NCBI RefSeq assembly: GCF_001698125.1
Contig: NZ_CP013854.1
Span: forward strand, 3,720,001-3,784,000
Reading direction: 5' to 3'
DNA: 64,000 bases
From: Pseudonocardia sp. HH130630-07
GTDB lineage: Bacteria; Actinomycetota; Actinomycetes; Mycobacteriales; Pseudonocardiaceae
The notes under the pieces are model-generated. The model did no database searches. It had not been told where the DNA came from and worked only from the letters and a program-made list of their open reading frames with translations. Shown piece by piece: positions 8,573-15,773 of this stretch; the stretch's first letter is position 1, and each line of letters starts with the position of its first letter. A program made the translations under genes and the position numbers.

Positions 8573-9388
8573 ATGACTGTACGACAGCTGACCGAGCTGA
8601 CCCGGGGCCGAACCCGGGAGCTCGCCGCCGCCGGGGCGGTGGCGCTGCTCCCGATCGGCGCGGTCGAGCAGCACGGCGACCATCTCCCGATGGGCACCGA
8701 CGCGCTGCTCGCCGACGCGGTGCTCGACGCCGCGCTGGCCGACCCGGACCTGCACGGGCCGGGGACCGAGTGGGTCCGGCTCCCCACCCTCGCCGTCGGG
8801 CACAGCCCGCACCACCTGTTCGCCGGGGCCGTCTCGCTGCGGCCGGAGACGCTGTCCGCGGTGCTCGCCGACGTGCTCGACTCGCTGGCGGTGACCGGCT
8901 TCGCCCGCGCGGTGCTCGTCAACGGGCACGGCGGCAACGACGAGCTGGCCCGGCTCGCCGTCAAGGCGCACACCCTCGGCCACCAGGGGACCGCCGCCGC
9001 CGCGCTGTCCTACTGGTCGGTCGTCGCCGACACCGGCGCGGCCGACGCGGAGGCCGAACGACCGGAACGCACGCCGGGGCACGCGGGCTGGTTCGAGACG
9101 TCGCTGATGCTCGCCGTCCGGCCCGATCTCGTCGGCGCCGACCGCCCGTTCGCCGCTCCGGCGCCACCCGCGCTGTTCGACGACCCGCCGCACCCCGGGA
9201 TGACCACCGAGCGGCACGGCGAGTGGGCCCGGGTCGGCGGCACCACCGACGACGCCGGCGACGCCCGTGCCGACGCCGGTGCCGCACTGCTGCGCCGCCG
9301 CGGCGCCGGGCTCGCCGCCGCGCTCACCGCGTTCGACCGGGCCACCCGCAGGACCACCACCACCGGAGAAGGACTGCACGAATGCTGA
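8573..9388 (+). CDS. creatininase-family amidohydrolase
   Basis: 271 residues. Family metal-binding motifs are present in order: IGAVEQHGDHLPMGTDA near residue 25, NGHGGNDE around 115, and HAGWFETSLML around 170. These give the Glu, His, Asp and second Glu ligands of the binuclear metal site. The family includes creatininase, MftE-type peptidases and amide-ring hydrolases such as formamidopyrimidine hydrolase; which one applies cannot be read. The ATG at 8573 has GAGAGGAG upstream. Its stop overlaps the start of the enolase gene by 7 nt (ATGCTGA), so the two enzymes are coupled. Confidence 0.88.
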   Translation: MTVRQLTELTRGRTRELAAAGAVALLPIGAVEQHGDHLPMGTDALLADAVLDAALADPDLHGPGTEWVRLPTLAVGHSPHHLFAGAVSLRPETLSAVLADVLDSLAVTGFARAVLVNGHGGNDELARLAVKAHTLGHQGTAAAALSYWSVVADTGAADAEAERPERTPGHAGWFETSLMLAVRPDLVGADRPFAAPAPPALFDDPPHPGMTTERHGEWARVGGTTDDAGDARADAGAALLRRRGAGLAAALTAFDRATRRTTTTGEGLHEC

Positions 9389-10509
9389 TCGCGTCGATCG
9401 ACGTCTGGGTCGTCAACCTGCCCCTGACCAACCCGTTCACCAGCTCGTTCGAGACCAAGGTCGGGGAGACCCGGACCGTCGTCCGGATCCGCACCGACGA
9501 CGGCGCCGAGGGCTGGGGCGAGACGATGTGGGGCGCCCCGGTGGCCGCGCTCGTCCGGCAGCTGGCGCCGTCGCTGGTCGGGACGAGCCCGTTCGCGCTG
9601 GAGGCGTTCCACCGCAGGCACCGGATGGTCCCGTTCATCCACGGCTACCTCGGCCACGCCGCGCTGGCCGGGCTGGACGTCGCCTGCTGGGACCTGATCG
9701 GGCGGATCACCGGGCAGTCGGTGACCGACCTGCTCGGGGGCCCGGTGCGGGACTCGGTGCCGATCACGGCGCTCGTCACCCGGGCCGACGCCCCCGGTGT
9801 GGCCCCGGCGGACCTGCCCGCCGCGCTGGCCGAGCACGCCGCGGCCGTCGTCGGGACCGGTGGGTTCACCGCGGTCAAGCTCAAGGGCACGACCGACCCG
9901 TGGGGGGACGCCGCGATCATGGCCGCGCTGCGCGAGCGGCTGCCGGCCGCCGAGCTGCGGGTCGACCCGAACGCGGCGTGGAGCGTGCCCGACTCGATCC
10001 GGGTCGGGATGCGGATGGAGGAGCTGGACCTGGAGTACCTGGAGGACCCCTGCTGGGGGATCGACGGCATGGCCCAGGTGCGGGAGAAGGTGCGGATCCC
10101 GCTGTGCACCAACATGTGCGTGGTCGCGTTCGAGGACTTCGCCCCGGCGATGCGCTCCCGCGCCGTCGACGTCGTGCACGGTGACGTCTACAAGTGGGGC
10201 GGGATCAGCGCGACCAAGGCGCTGGCCGCGCACTGCGAGACGTTCGGCCTCGGGATGAACCTGCACAGCGGTGGCGAGCTCGGGATCGCCACCGCCGCGC
10301 ACCTCGCGGTCGTCGCCAGCACCCCGGTGCTGAACCGGGCCATCGACTCCATGTACTACCTGCACGACGACGACATCGTCGACCCCATCCCGCTCACCGG
10401 CGGGCGGCTGAGCGTCCCGACCGGCCCGGGGCTGGGCGTCACCGTCGACGAGGACAAGCTGGCCCACTACAGCGCGGTCAACGCCCGCGAGGGGGACCTG
10501 ACCGGCTGA
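9382..10509 (+). CDS. mandelate racemase/enolase-superfamily dehydratase, glucarate-dehydratase-like
   Basis: 375 residues: an N-terminal capping domain and a C-terminal TIM barrel. Likely catalytic residues: K166-L-K168, metal ligands D195 (RVDPNAAW), E221 (YLEDP) and N244 (CTNMC), then D268 (GDVYKWGG) and H295 (NLHSGGE). The Asn in TNM as third metal ligand and the late Asp/His pair are glucarate dehydratase features, not muconate-lactonizing-enzyme features. That suggests an acid-sugar or hydroxy-acid dehydratase. It is translationally coupled to the creatininase gene. How it fits a dipeptide-type transporter is unclear; an amide-linked sugar acid would reconcile them, but that is speculation. 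Confidence 0.85.
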   Translation: MLIASIDVWVVNLPLTNPFTSSFETKVGETRTVVRIRTDDGAEGWGETMWGAPVAALVRQLAPSLVGTSPFALEAFHRRHRMVPFIHGYLGHAALAGLDVACWDLIGRITGQSVTDLLGGPVRDSVPITALVTRADAPGVAPADLPAALAEHAAAVVGTGGFTAVKLKGTTDPWGDAAIMAALRERLPAAELRVDPNAAWSVPDSIRVGMRMEELDLEYLEDPCWGIDGMAQVREKVRIPLCTNMCVVAFEDFAPAMRSRAVDVVHGDVYKWGGISATKALAAHCETFGLGMNLHSGGELGIATAAHLAVVASTPVLNRAIDSMYYLHDDDIVDPIPLTGGRLSVPTGPGLGVTVDEDKLAHYSAVNAREGDLTG

Positions 10510-10521
10510 GCCGCCGGTCGG

Positions 10522-11412
10522 TCAGCCCGTGCCGAGGGTGGTGAGGACGCCGTAGTGGTCGCTGATCCAGTCCGGGTCGGCCCAGTCCCCGACGACCTCG
10601 CTGGCGGTCGTGCTCAGCTGCTGCCCGGCGCCGTCGAGGGTCAGGACGTAGTCGATCCGGTCGCGGTCGCGCTGCTCGGTGTACTGCGGATCGGTGCTCC
10701 AGGTGATGCCGGGATCGGCGGCCGGGTCGGGGTGCGCGACCCGGTAGGTGTCGGTCCAGCCGGCGTCGGCGAAGACCCGCATCGTGGGGTGGTCGTAGAC
10801 GACGCCGCAGTGCTGGTCCTTCGTCGCCTCGACCCAGTCGAGGCCGGACGGGCTGTTGAAGTCGCCGAGGATCACCTGCGGCGCGTCCGACCTCGCCCAG
10901 CCGACCAGCGCCTTCGCCTGGTCGGTCTGCTTGGTCATCGACGCGTCGACCTGCTCGGGGCTCCGGCCGTCGCAGAGCTCGTAGGGGGCGTACGGGTCGT
11001 AGGACAGGTGCACGGAGTAGTACCAGACCCCGCCGACCTTGGCGCTCGCCGCCGTCGCCCCGTCGGTGAACGTCGCGGTGTCCTCCGGTGCCTCCCGGCT
11101 CAGCACCGAGACGTCGCCCTGGGTGACGGCGCTCCAGCCGCCGAGCTCGGCCGCGACGGCGTCGGAGAACGCGGTGTTTGTCTCCTGGAGCGCGACGACG
11201 TCCGCACCCTGGGTGGTGATCGTGGCGGCGACCCGCGCCGCCGGGTCGGGCTTCTGGGCCTTCGTGCCCTGGACCCACACGTTCAGGGAGAGGGCCTTCA
11301 CCGTGGTCGCCGCGTGCGCGGGCGGCACGGTGGCCAGCGTCGCGGCGAACAGGGCGGACACGGCTGCGAGCAGGACGGCCGCCCGGGCCGGAGCGAGTCG
11401 TGCGGGGCTCAT
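10522..11412 (-). CDS. secreted endonuclease/exonuclease/phosphatase-family protein
   Basis: 296 residues. The Sec signal peptide ends at AHA-A around residue 33. Catalytic motifs of the EEP fold are visible: LSLNVWV, ALQETNTAF (Glu), YSVHLSYDPYA, VILGDFNSPSGLDW (Asp/Asn), DRIDYVL and the final WISDHYGV (SDH). Two Cys residues could form a disulphide outside the cell. It probably cleaves nucleic acids, phospholipid head groups or another phosphodiester. The start is ATG at 11412; its promoter region holds a 14-bp direct repeat (11455-11489). It is convergent with the enolase gene, 12 bp apart. Confidence 0.85.
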   Translation of the reverse strand: MSPARLAPARAAVLLAAVSALFAATLATVPPAHAATTVKALSLNVWVQGTKAQKPDPAARVAATITTQGADVVALQETNTAFSDAVAAELGGWSAVTQGDVSVLSREAPEDTATFTDGATAASAKVGGVWYYSVHLSYDPYAPYELCDGRSPEQVDASMTKQTDQAKALVGWARSDAPQVILGDFNSPSGLDWVEATKDQHCGVVYDHPTMRVFADAGWTDTYRVAHPDPAADPGITWSTDPQYTEQRDRDRIDYVLTLDGAGQQLSTTASEVVGDWADPDWISDHYGVLTTLGTG

Positions 11413-11454
11413 GGTCCTCGTCTCTTCACACTGTCGTGGCAGGGCCGGGAAAAA

Positions 11455-11489
11455 GTACCGACGTACGGTAACTGTGTACGGACGTACAG
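11455..11489. promoter_or_regulatory. 14-bp direct repeat, candidate operator of the EEP gene
   Basis: Two copies, GTACCGACGTACGG (11455-11468) and GTACGGACGTACAG (11476-11489), two mismatches apart and offset by 21 bp (two helical turns). Each contains an ACGT core. They lie 43-77 bp in front of the EEP start, a position suiting cooperative regulator binding. The regulator is unknown. Confidence 0.45.
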
Positions 11490-11631
11490 ACCGTGGCGTG
11501 CGATGACATCGCGGTGACCGGCAGCCGTCGTCCCGGGGTGGACGCCACTCGCCGCCCGCCGTCCACCAGCGGCGACGCGTACCTCCGACGGGTGTGTCGA
11601 GCGTCACGCATTCCACAAGAGACACTTGTCC

Positions 11632-11700
11632 GTGCAACCGCATGGCACGGGCCGGTGCAACCGCATGGCACGGGCCGGTGCAACCGCATGGCACGGGCCG
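11632..11700. repeat. 3 x 23-bp perfect tandem repeat
   Basis: Three identical 23-bp units at 11632-11654, 11655-11677 and 11678-11700, each beginning GTGCAACCG and ending ACGGGCCG. A degenerate start of a fourth unit (GTGTCACCGG) follows. There is no spacer, so this is not CRISPR. Each unit has CATGG at its centre but no strong hairpin. Confidence 0.9.
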
Positions 11701-11785
11701 GTGTCACCGGATCGCGCGCCGGACGTCACCGGGGCGACTCGTGCGCGCCTCCTGCCCGGAACGTGGCCGGGCCACCCTGGAGGGC

Positions 11786-11920
11786 ATGAGTGAGAGCAGC
11801 ACGCGCCACGCCGATCCGCGCTGGCCGCACCCGGCGAGCGAGGCCGCCCGGTGCGACGGCCGCTACGGGCCCGGAGCCGGGGTCACGCGCGACCCCGGCA
11901 CGGAGGAGCCCGGCGACTGA
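11786..11920 (+). CDS. possible 44-residue small protein
   Basis: A 44-residue frame (MSESSTRHADPRW...) with GGAGG 5 nt before its ATG. It is hydrophilic and charged, has a Pro-containing C-terminus and matches no family I recognise. It ends 2 bp before the stop of the convergent anti-sigma gene. The good ribosome site is the main support; length and composition alone would not justify a call. Confidence 0.35.
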   Translation: MSESSTRHADPRWPHPASEAARCDGRYGPGAGVTRDPGTEEPGD

Positions 11921-11921
11921 G

Positions 11922-12341
11922 TCAGGGCGCGCAGATGCCGGGGCACCGGGCCAGCCGGCCGTGGAAGGTCACCGTGGTGCCCTCCGGGCCCCGCTCGACC
12001 CGCACGTCCTCGGTCACGGCCTCGATCATGCCCAGGCCGCGCCCGCGGTAGCCGTTGTCCGCCGGGGGCTCCCGCCACGAGCCGCGGTCGGAGACCTCCA
12101 GCCGGACCCGCGGGCCGTCGGTGTCCCCGCGCAGGATGACGGTGCCGGCGGCTCCGGCTCCCGGGTAGGCGTGCTCGATGCTGTTGGACACGGCCTCGTT
12201 CACGGCGAGGACGAGATCCTGCACGGTCTCGCAGGGGCGGTCCACCCCGCAGAGCGAGGCGAGCCAGCGGCCCGCCTCGCGACGCGAGCGACCGGCCGCA
12301 CCGGGATCGGCGGGCAGCTCGACGTGCAGGCTGCTGCTCAT
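11922..12341 (-). CDS. anti-sigma factor, RsbW/SpoIIAB-like ATPase domain
   Basis: 139 residues, a single GHKL ATPase domain. The N box is VNEAVSNSIEHAY, the G1 box SDRGSWREPP and the G2 box GRGLGMI. Such proteins bind a group 3 sigma factor and release it when an anti-anti-sigma factor is bound. The neighbouring sigma gene reads in the opposite direction from the same intergenic region instead of sharing an operon with it, which is less usual. No STAS-domain antagonist is seen in the window. The partner is inferred from proximity. Confidence 0.85.
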   Translation of the reverse strand: MSSSLHVELPADPGAAGRSRREAGRWLASLCGVDRPCETVQDLVLAVNEAVSNSIEHAYPGAGAAGTVILRGDTDGPRVRLEVSDRGSWREPPADNGYRGRGLGMIEAVTEDVRVERGPEGTTVTFHGRLARCPGICAP

Positions 12342-12461
12342 GGTGGGGACGTACCCCGTCCGGGGCCCGATGACTCATGGTGTGGGCCGGGCGATACCCG
12401 CCGGGGGAACGACGACGTTCGACGTGCGGCGCGACGGGGGCGGTCCTACCGTCGTCTTCCG

Positions 12462-13343
12462 ATGACGATCGATCCGCACGGGCCCGGCGCCCCGGTGGGC
12501 GCACCGGAACCGTCGGAGCAGCCGGTCACCGGCCGCGACCCGGAGTACGCGCACCTCGACGCCCCGCTGCGCGCGTACGCCGCCCTGGGCCCGGACGCCC
12601 CGGAGCGGGCCGCCCTGCGCGCCCTGCTCGCCGACGGGTTCCGCCCGGTCGTCCGGCACGTCGCCGCCCGGTACCGGCACCGCGGCGAGCCGGTCGAGGA
12701 CCTGGAGCAGGTGGGCGCGATCGGGCTGCTGAACGCGCTGGACCGATTCGACCCCGGGCAGGGGACGGCGTTCCTCGCCTACGCGGTCCCCACCATCACC
12801 GGGGAGATCCGCCGGCACTTCCGGGACCGCACCTGGTCGGTACGGGTGCCGCGCCGGCTCAAGGACATGCAGACCCGGATGGCCGCCGCCCAGGACGAGC
12901 TCGCCGTCCGGCTGGGCCGGGCGCCCCGGGTCTCCGAGCTCGCGGCGCACCTGGGGATCGCCCGCGAGGAGGTCATCGACATCCTGCAGGCCCAGGACTC
13001 CTACCGGGCCGACTCGCTCGACCGGATCACCGGGGCGGCCGACACCCCGCTCGGTGCGATCGTCGGGGCGCTCGACACCGACCTGGACGCGGTGGACGCC
13101 CGGGAGTCGCTGCGCCCGGCCCTGCAGTCGCTCCCGGAGCGCGAGCGCACCATCCTCATGCTGCGGTTCTTCGGCAACCAGACCCAGACCCAGATCGCCG
13201 CCCAGGTCGGGCTCTCCCAGATGCACGTGTCCCGGTTGCTGGCGCGCAGCCTCGCGACGCTGCGGGCCCGGCTCGCCGCCGGGGCCCTCGACGACCCGGC
13301 CGGTGCCCCGTCCGGGGCGAGCACCGTCACATTCCGTGTTTGA
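12462..13343 (+). CDS. group 3 RNA polymerase sigma factor, SigB/SigF type
   Basis: 293 residues. Region 2 carries LEQVGAIGLLNALDRFDP and the family-typical FLAYAVPTITGEIRRHFRD. Region 3 contains MQTRMAAAQDELAVRLGR and the SELAAHLGI helix. Region 4 is LPERERTILMLRFFGNQT followed by a QIAAQVGLSQMHVSRLL helix-turn-helix. It directs polymerase to stress-type promoters. The ATG at 12462 is chosen because upstream sequence in frame looks like noise. It is divergent from the RsbW-like anti-sigma gene, 120 bp apart, so the two probably form a partner-switch pair. Confidence 0.92.
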   Translation: MTIDPHGPGAPVGAPEPSEQPVTGRDPEYAHLDAPLRAYAALGPDAPERAALRALLADGFRPVVRHVAARYRHRGEPVEDLEQVGAIGLLNALDRFDPGQGTAFLAYAVPTITGEIRRHFRDRTWSVRVPRRLKDMQTRMAAAQDELAVRLGRAPRVSELAAHLGIAREEVIDILQAQDSYRADSLDRITGAADTPLGAIVGALDTDLDAVDARESLRPALQSLPERERTILMLRFFGNQTQTQIAAQVGLSQMHVSRLLARSLATLRARLAAGALDDPAGAPSGASTVTFRV

Positions 13344-13474
13344 CGCCGGTCCGCCCGGGAACTCCGCCCTGTTCACGTACGACACGTCCCGGTCATCCGG
13401 GCGATCCCCGTCGGCCACGGAGCCCGGACCCGGCGCCGGGGTGCTCCGCCGCACGGGGCAGGGGAGGACATCAC

Positions 13475-13945
13475 ATGGGCAAGAAGGACACGAAGAAGGC
13501 CGACAAGGCCGACAAGGCCGGCAAGGCTGCTGTCGCCAAGGCGCGCAAGGCGGAGCAGAAGGAGGCCGAGCAGGCCGTCCGCGCCGCCGCGAAGGCCGAG
13601 AAGAAGGCGAAGAAGCAGGCCGGCGAGGAGCGCGAGGCGCAGAAGGCCGCGGCGAAGGCCGAGAAGAAGGCCGCGAAGAAGGCCAAGGCCGCCCGGCTGG
13701 AGAAGGTCGCCGCCGCCGAGCGGGCCGAGAAGGCCGAGAAGAAGGCGGTCAAGGCGGCGAAGCGCAAGCTCGTCGCGGAGAAGCCGGGCACCGGCGTCGG
13801 GAAGCCGGAGACCGCTCCCGGTGAGCGCGCCGCCCGGAAGAAGGCCGCCGAGAAGAAGGCCGCCCGGATCGCCGCCGCCGTCACGCAGAAGGTGCGCAGC
13901 GACAAGCCGGTCGAGGTGCACCACACGAACTCCGTCCGGCCCTGA
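13475..13945 (+). CDS. Lys/Ala-rich basic coiled-coil protein, possibly nucleoid-associated
   Basis: 156 residues composed mostly of Lys, Ala, Glu and Arg in heptad-like runs (KAEKKAKKQ, KAEKKAAKKAKAARLEK), with a short hydrophilic tail. The pattern resembles bacterial histone H1-like or Lsr2-accessory proteins, but there is no specific domain. GGGGAGGA lies 9 nt before the ATG. It follows the sigma gene by 131 bp and is followed by a strong inverted repeat. Low-complexity composition makes homology calls unreliable; DNA binding is inferred from charge only. Confidence 0.7.
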   Translation: MGKKDTKKADKADKAGKAAVAKARKAEQKEAEQAVRAAAKAEKKAKKQAGEEREAQKAAAKAEKKAAKKAKAARLEKVAAAERAEKAEKKAVKAAKRKLVAEKPGTGVGKPETAPGERAARKKAAEKKAARIAAAVTQKVRSDKPVEVHHTNSVRP

Positions 13946-13952
13946 CCCGGCC

Positions 13953-13980
13953 CGGGTGCCCGGCCCCGGCCGGGCACCCG
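13953..13980. terminator. bidirectional hairpin terminator
   Basis: An 11-bp perfect stem (CGGGTGCCCGG with CCGGGCACCCG) and a 6-nt loop, located in the 42-bp gap between the convergent Lys-rich and enoyl-CoA hydratase genes. There is no U-run, as is usual in high-GC actinomycetes. Confidence 0.7.
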
Positions 13981-13987
13981 CCCGCGG

Positions 13988-14803
13988 TCAGTCCCGGTAG
14001 ACCCCGGGCCGCTTCTCCCCGAACGCCGCCACCGCCTCCTCGAGGTCGGCCGACACCAGCTGCCCGCCGTTCCAGGTGGCGATCTGGTCCAGTGAGTCGG
14101 CGACCGTGTGGTCCCGGGCGTAGGTGATCGCGTACTTGGTGCCGCGCAGCGCCAGCGGCGACTTGGCCGCCAGCTCCGCGGCGAGCGCGGCGACGCCGGT
14201 CTCCAGCTCCGCCGCGTCGGCGTACACACCGTTGACCAGGCGCAGCTCCTTCGCCTCCGCGCCGGAGACCGGGCGGCAGGTGTAGGCCAGCTCGCGGGTG
14301 ACGCCCTCGCCCACGATCCGCGGCAGCCGCTGCAGCACGCCGACGTCGGCCGCGAGCCCCATGTCGACCTCCTTCAGGACGAACGACGCGTCGGCGCTGG
14401 CGTAGCGCAGGTCGCAGGCCACCGCGAGGTCCAGCCCGGCACCCAGGCAGACCCCGTGCACGGCGGCGATCACCGGGGTGCGGCAGCGCTCGATCGCGGT
14501 CAGGCACTCCTGCAGGTCCAGGATCGTGCGGCGCAGCCGGTCCGCGCCGTGTCCCGGCGACGGGTCGGCCGCCGTCCCGCGCAGCCCGCCGAGCATCGCC
14601 ACGTCGATCCCGGAGCAGAAGTGCCGCCCGGTCCCGCTGATCACGACCACCCGTACGCCGGGATCGGCGTCCAGCTCCCGGACGGCGTCGCGCAGGCCGA
14701 ACCACATCGCCTCGTCCAGCGCGTTCGCCGCCCCGGGGCGGTTCAGCCGCAACCGGCCGACCCCGTCCACCACCTCGACCACGATGCTCGTCGGCTCGCT
14801 CAT
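13988..14803 (-). CDS. enoyl-CoA hydratase/isomerase (crotonase) family protein
   Basis: 271 residues with the crotonase core. The oxyanion-hole regions are HFCSGIDVAMLGG and AAVHGVCLGAGLDLAVACD, and the second acid region is LKEVDMGLAADVG with VDMG where VxxG is usual. Asp in DMGLAADVG is the place where dienoyl-CoA isomerases keep an acidic residue, so a delta(3,5)-delta(2,4)-dienoyl-CoA isomerase activity is as likely as hydration. It stands alone, divergent from the RNA methyltransferase and convergent with the Lys-rich gene. Substrate unknown. Confidence 0.88.
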   Translation of the reverse strand: MSEPTSIVVEVVDGVGRLRLNRPGAANALDEAMWFGLRDAVRELDADPGVRVVVISGTGRHFCSGIDVAMLGGLRGTAADPSPGHGADRLRRTILDLQECLTAIERCRTPVIAAVHGVCLGAGLDLAVACDLRYASADASFVLKEVDMGLAADVGVLQRLPRIVGEGVTRELAYTCRPVSGAEAKELRLVNGVYADAAELETGVAALAAELAAKSPLALRGTKYAITYARDHTVADSLDQIATWNGGQLVSADLEEAVAAFGEKRPGVYRD

Positions 14804-14904
14804 CCGTCGCGTCCCTCCTGCGTCCGTCCCGGTCCGGGCGCGAGGCTACCGCGGAGTAACCAGGTCTGGGCGGGGCTCGGCGGACCGGTGTCTACGCTCG
14901 CCCG

Positions 14905-15738
14905 GTGCCCGACCTGACCAGCACCGCCAACCCCCGGGTGAAGAACCTGGTCCGGCTGCGCACCCGCCGCCACCGCGACGCCGCCGGGGTGACCCTGATC
15001 GAGGGCCGCGACGAGCTGGCACTCGCCCTGGACGCCGGGGTCGCACCCACCGAGGTCTACTGGGCCCCGGACCTCGTCGGCGACCGGGACCCGGCGGGGC
15101 TGCTGGACCGGATGCCCGGGGCCACCCGGTTCTCGGTGAGCCGTGAGGTGTTCGCCCGGATCGCCTACCGGGAGTCCCCGGACGGCTGGCTCGCCGTCGC
15201 GTCCGCCCCGGGCCGCCCGCTCGAGGAGCTGGAGCTGCGCCCCGGCCCGCTGGTGCTGGTCGCGGAGGGCATCGAGAAGCCGGGCAACGTCGGCGCGATG
15301 CTGCGCACCGCCGAGGCGTGCGGCGCCGACGCCGTCGTCATCGCGACGGCGGACCGCGCGGGCACCGACTTCGCCAACCCGAACGTGGTGCGGGCGTCGA
15401 AGGGCACGGTGTTCGCGGTCCCGGTCGCGTCGGCGACCACCGCGCAGGTGCGGGACTGGCTGCGGCGCCGGGCGATTCCGGCGTTCGTCACCACTCCGGC
15501 CGGGCGCACCGAGCTCGCCGCCGCCGACCTCACCGGGCCCGCCGCGATCGTCGTCGGCACCGAGGCGACCGGCGTGACCGACGCCTGGCTGGACGGCGGA
15601 CCCGGTTCCGGGGACCGGACCGTGGTGATCCCGATGCACGGCACGGTCAACTCGCTCAACGCCTCGATCGCGGCCGCGGTCGTGCTGTTCGAGGCGGTCC
15701 GGCAGCGGGCAGCTGCCGCAGCTACGTCGCAGAGCTGA
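14905..15738 (+). CDS. TrmH/SpoU-family RNA 2'-O-methyltransferase
   Basis: 277 residues. An N-terminal substrate-binding domain opens with TSTANPRVKNLVRLR; the SPOUT knot domain has motif 1 EGIEKPGNVGAMLRTAEA, motif 2 VVGTEATGV and motif 3 IPMHGTVNSLNASIAAAV. The catalytic Asn (EKPGNVGA) and Arg (MLRTAE) are present. The likely role is methylation of rRNA or tRNA ribose. The start is the GTG at 14905, giving the usual N-terminus for the family. Monocistronic; the next genes start 36 bp on and form a separate unit. Confidence 0.92.
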   Translation: MPDLTSTANPRVKNLVRLRTRRHRDAAGVTLIEGRDELALALDAGVAPTEVYWAPDLVGDRDPAGLLDRMPGATRFSVSREVFARIAYRESPDGWLAVASAPGRPLEELELRPGPLVLVAEGIEKPGNVGAMLRTAEACGADAVVIATADRAGTDFANPNVVRASKGTVFAVPVASATTAQVRDWLRRRAIPAFVTTPAGRTELAAADLTGPAAIVVGTEATGVTDAWLDGGPGSGDRTVVIPMHGTVNSLNASIAAAVVLFEAVRQRAAAAATSQS

Positions 15739-15773
15739 CGCGGGCGGGCCCCCGGCCTGCGTAACCTCGCGGG

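Larger units (their letters stand above)
11413..11785. other. 373-bp intergenic region with operator-like and tandem repeats
   Basis: Between the EEP gene (leftward) and a small rightward ORF. It holds an operator-like 14-bp direct repeat near the EEP start and the 3 x 23-bp tandem repeat (11632-11700). No credible protein frame is seen in the rest. Confidence 0.7.

Noticed and set aside
11632..11700. CRISPR array
   Set aside because: The repeats abut with no spacers, and no cas gene is near.
13373..13924. Leucine-rich 183-residue leftward ORF (and a 252-residue frame) opposite the Lys-rich gene
   Set aside because: They are complements of AAG/GCC-rich codons; no ribosome site, and the Lys-rich frame on the other strand has one and reads as a plausible protein.
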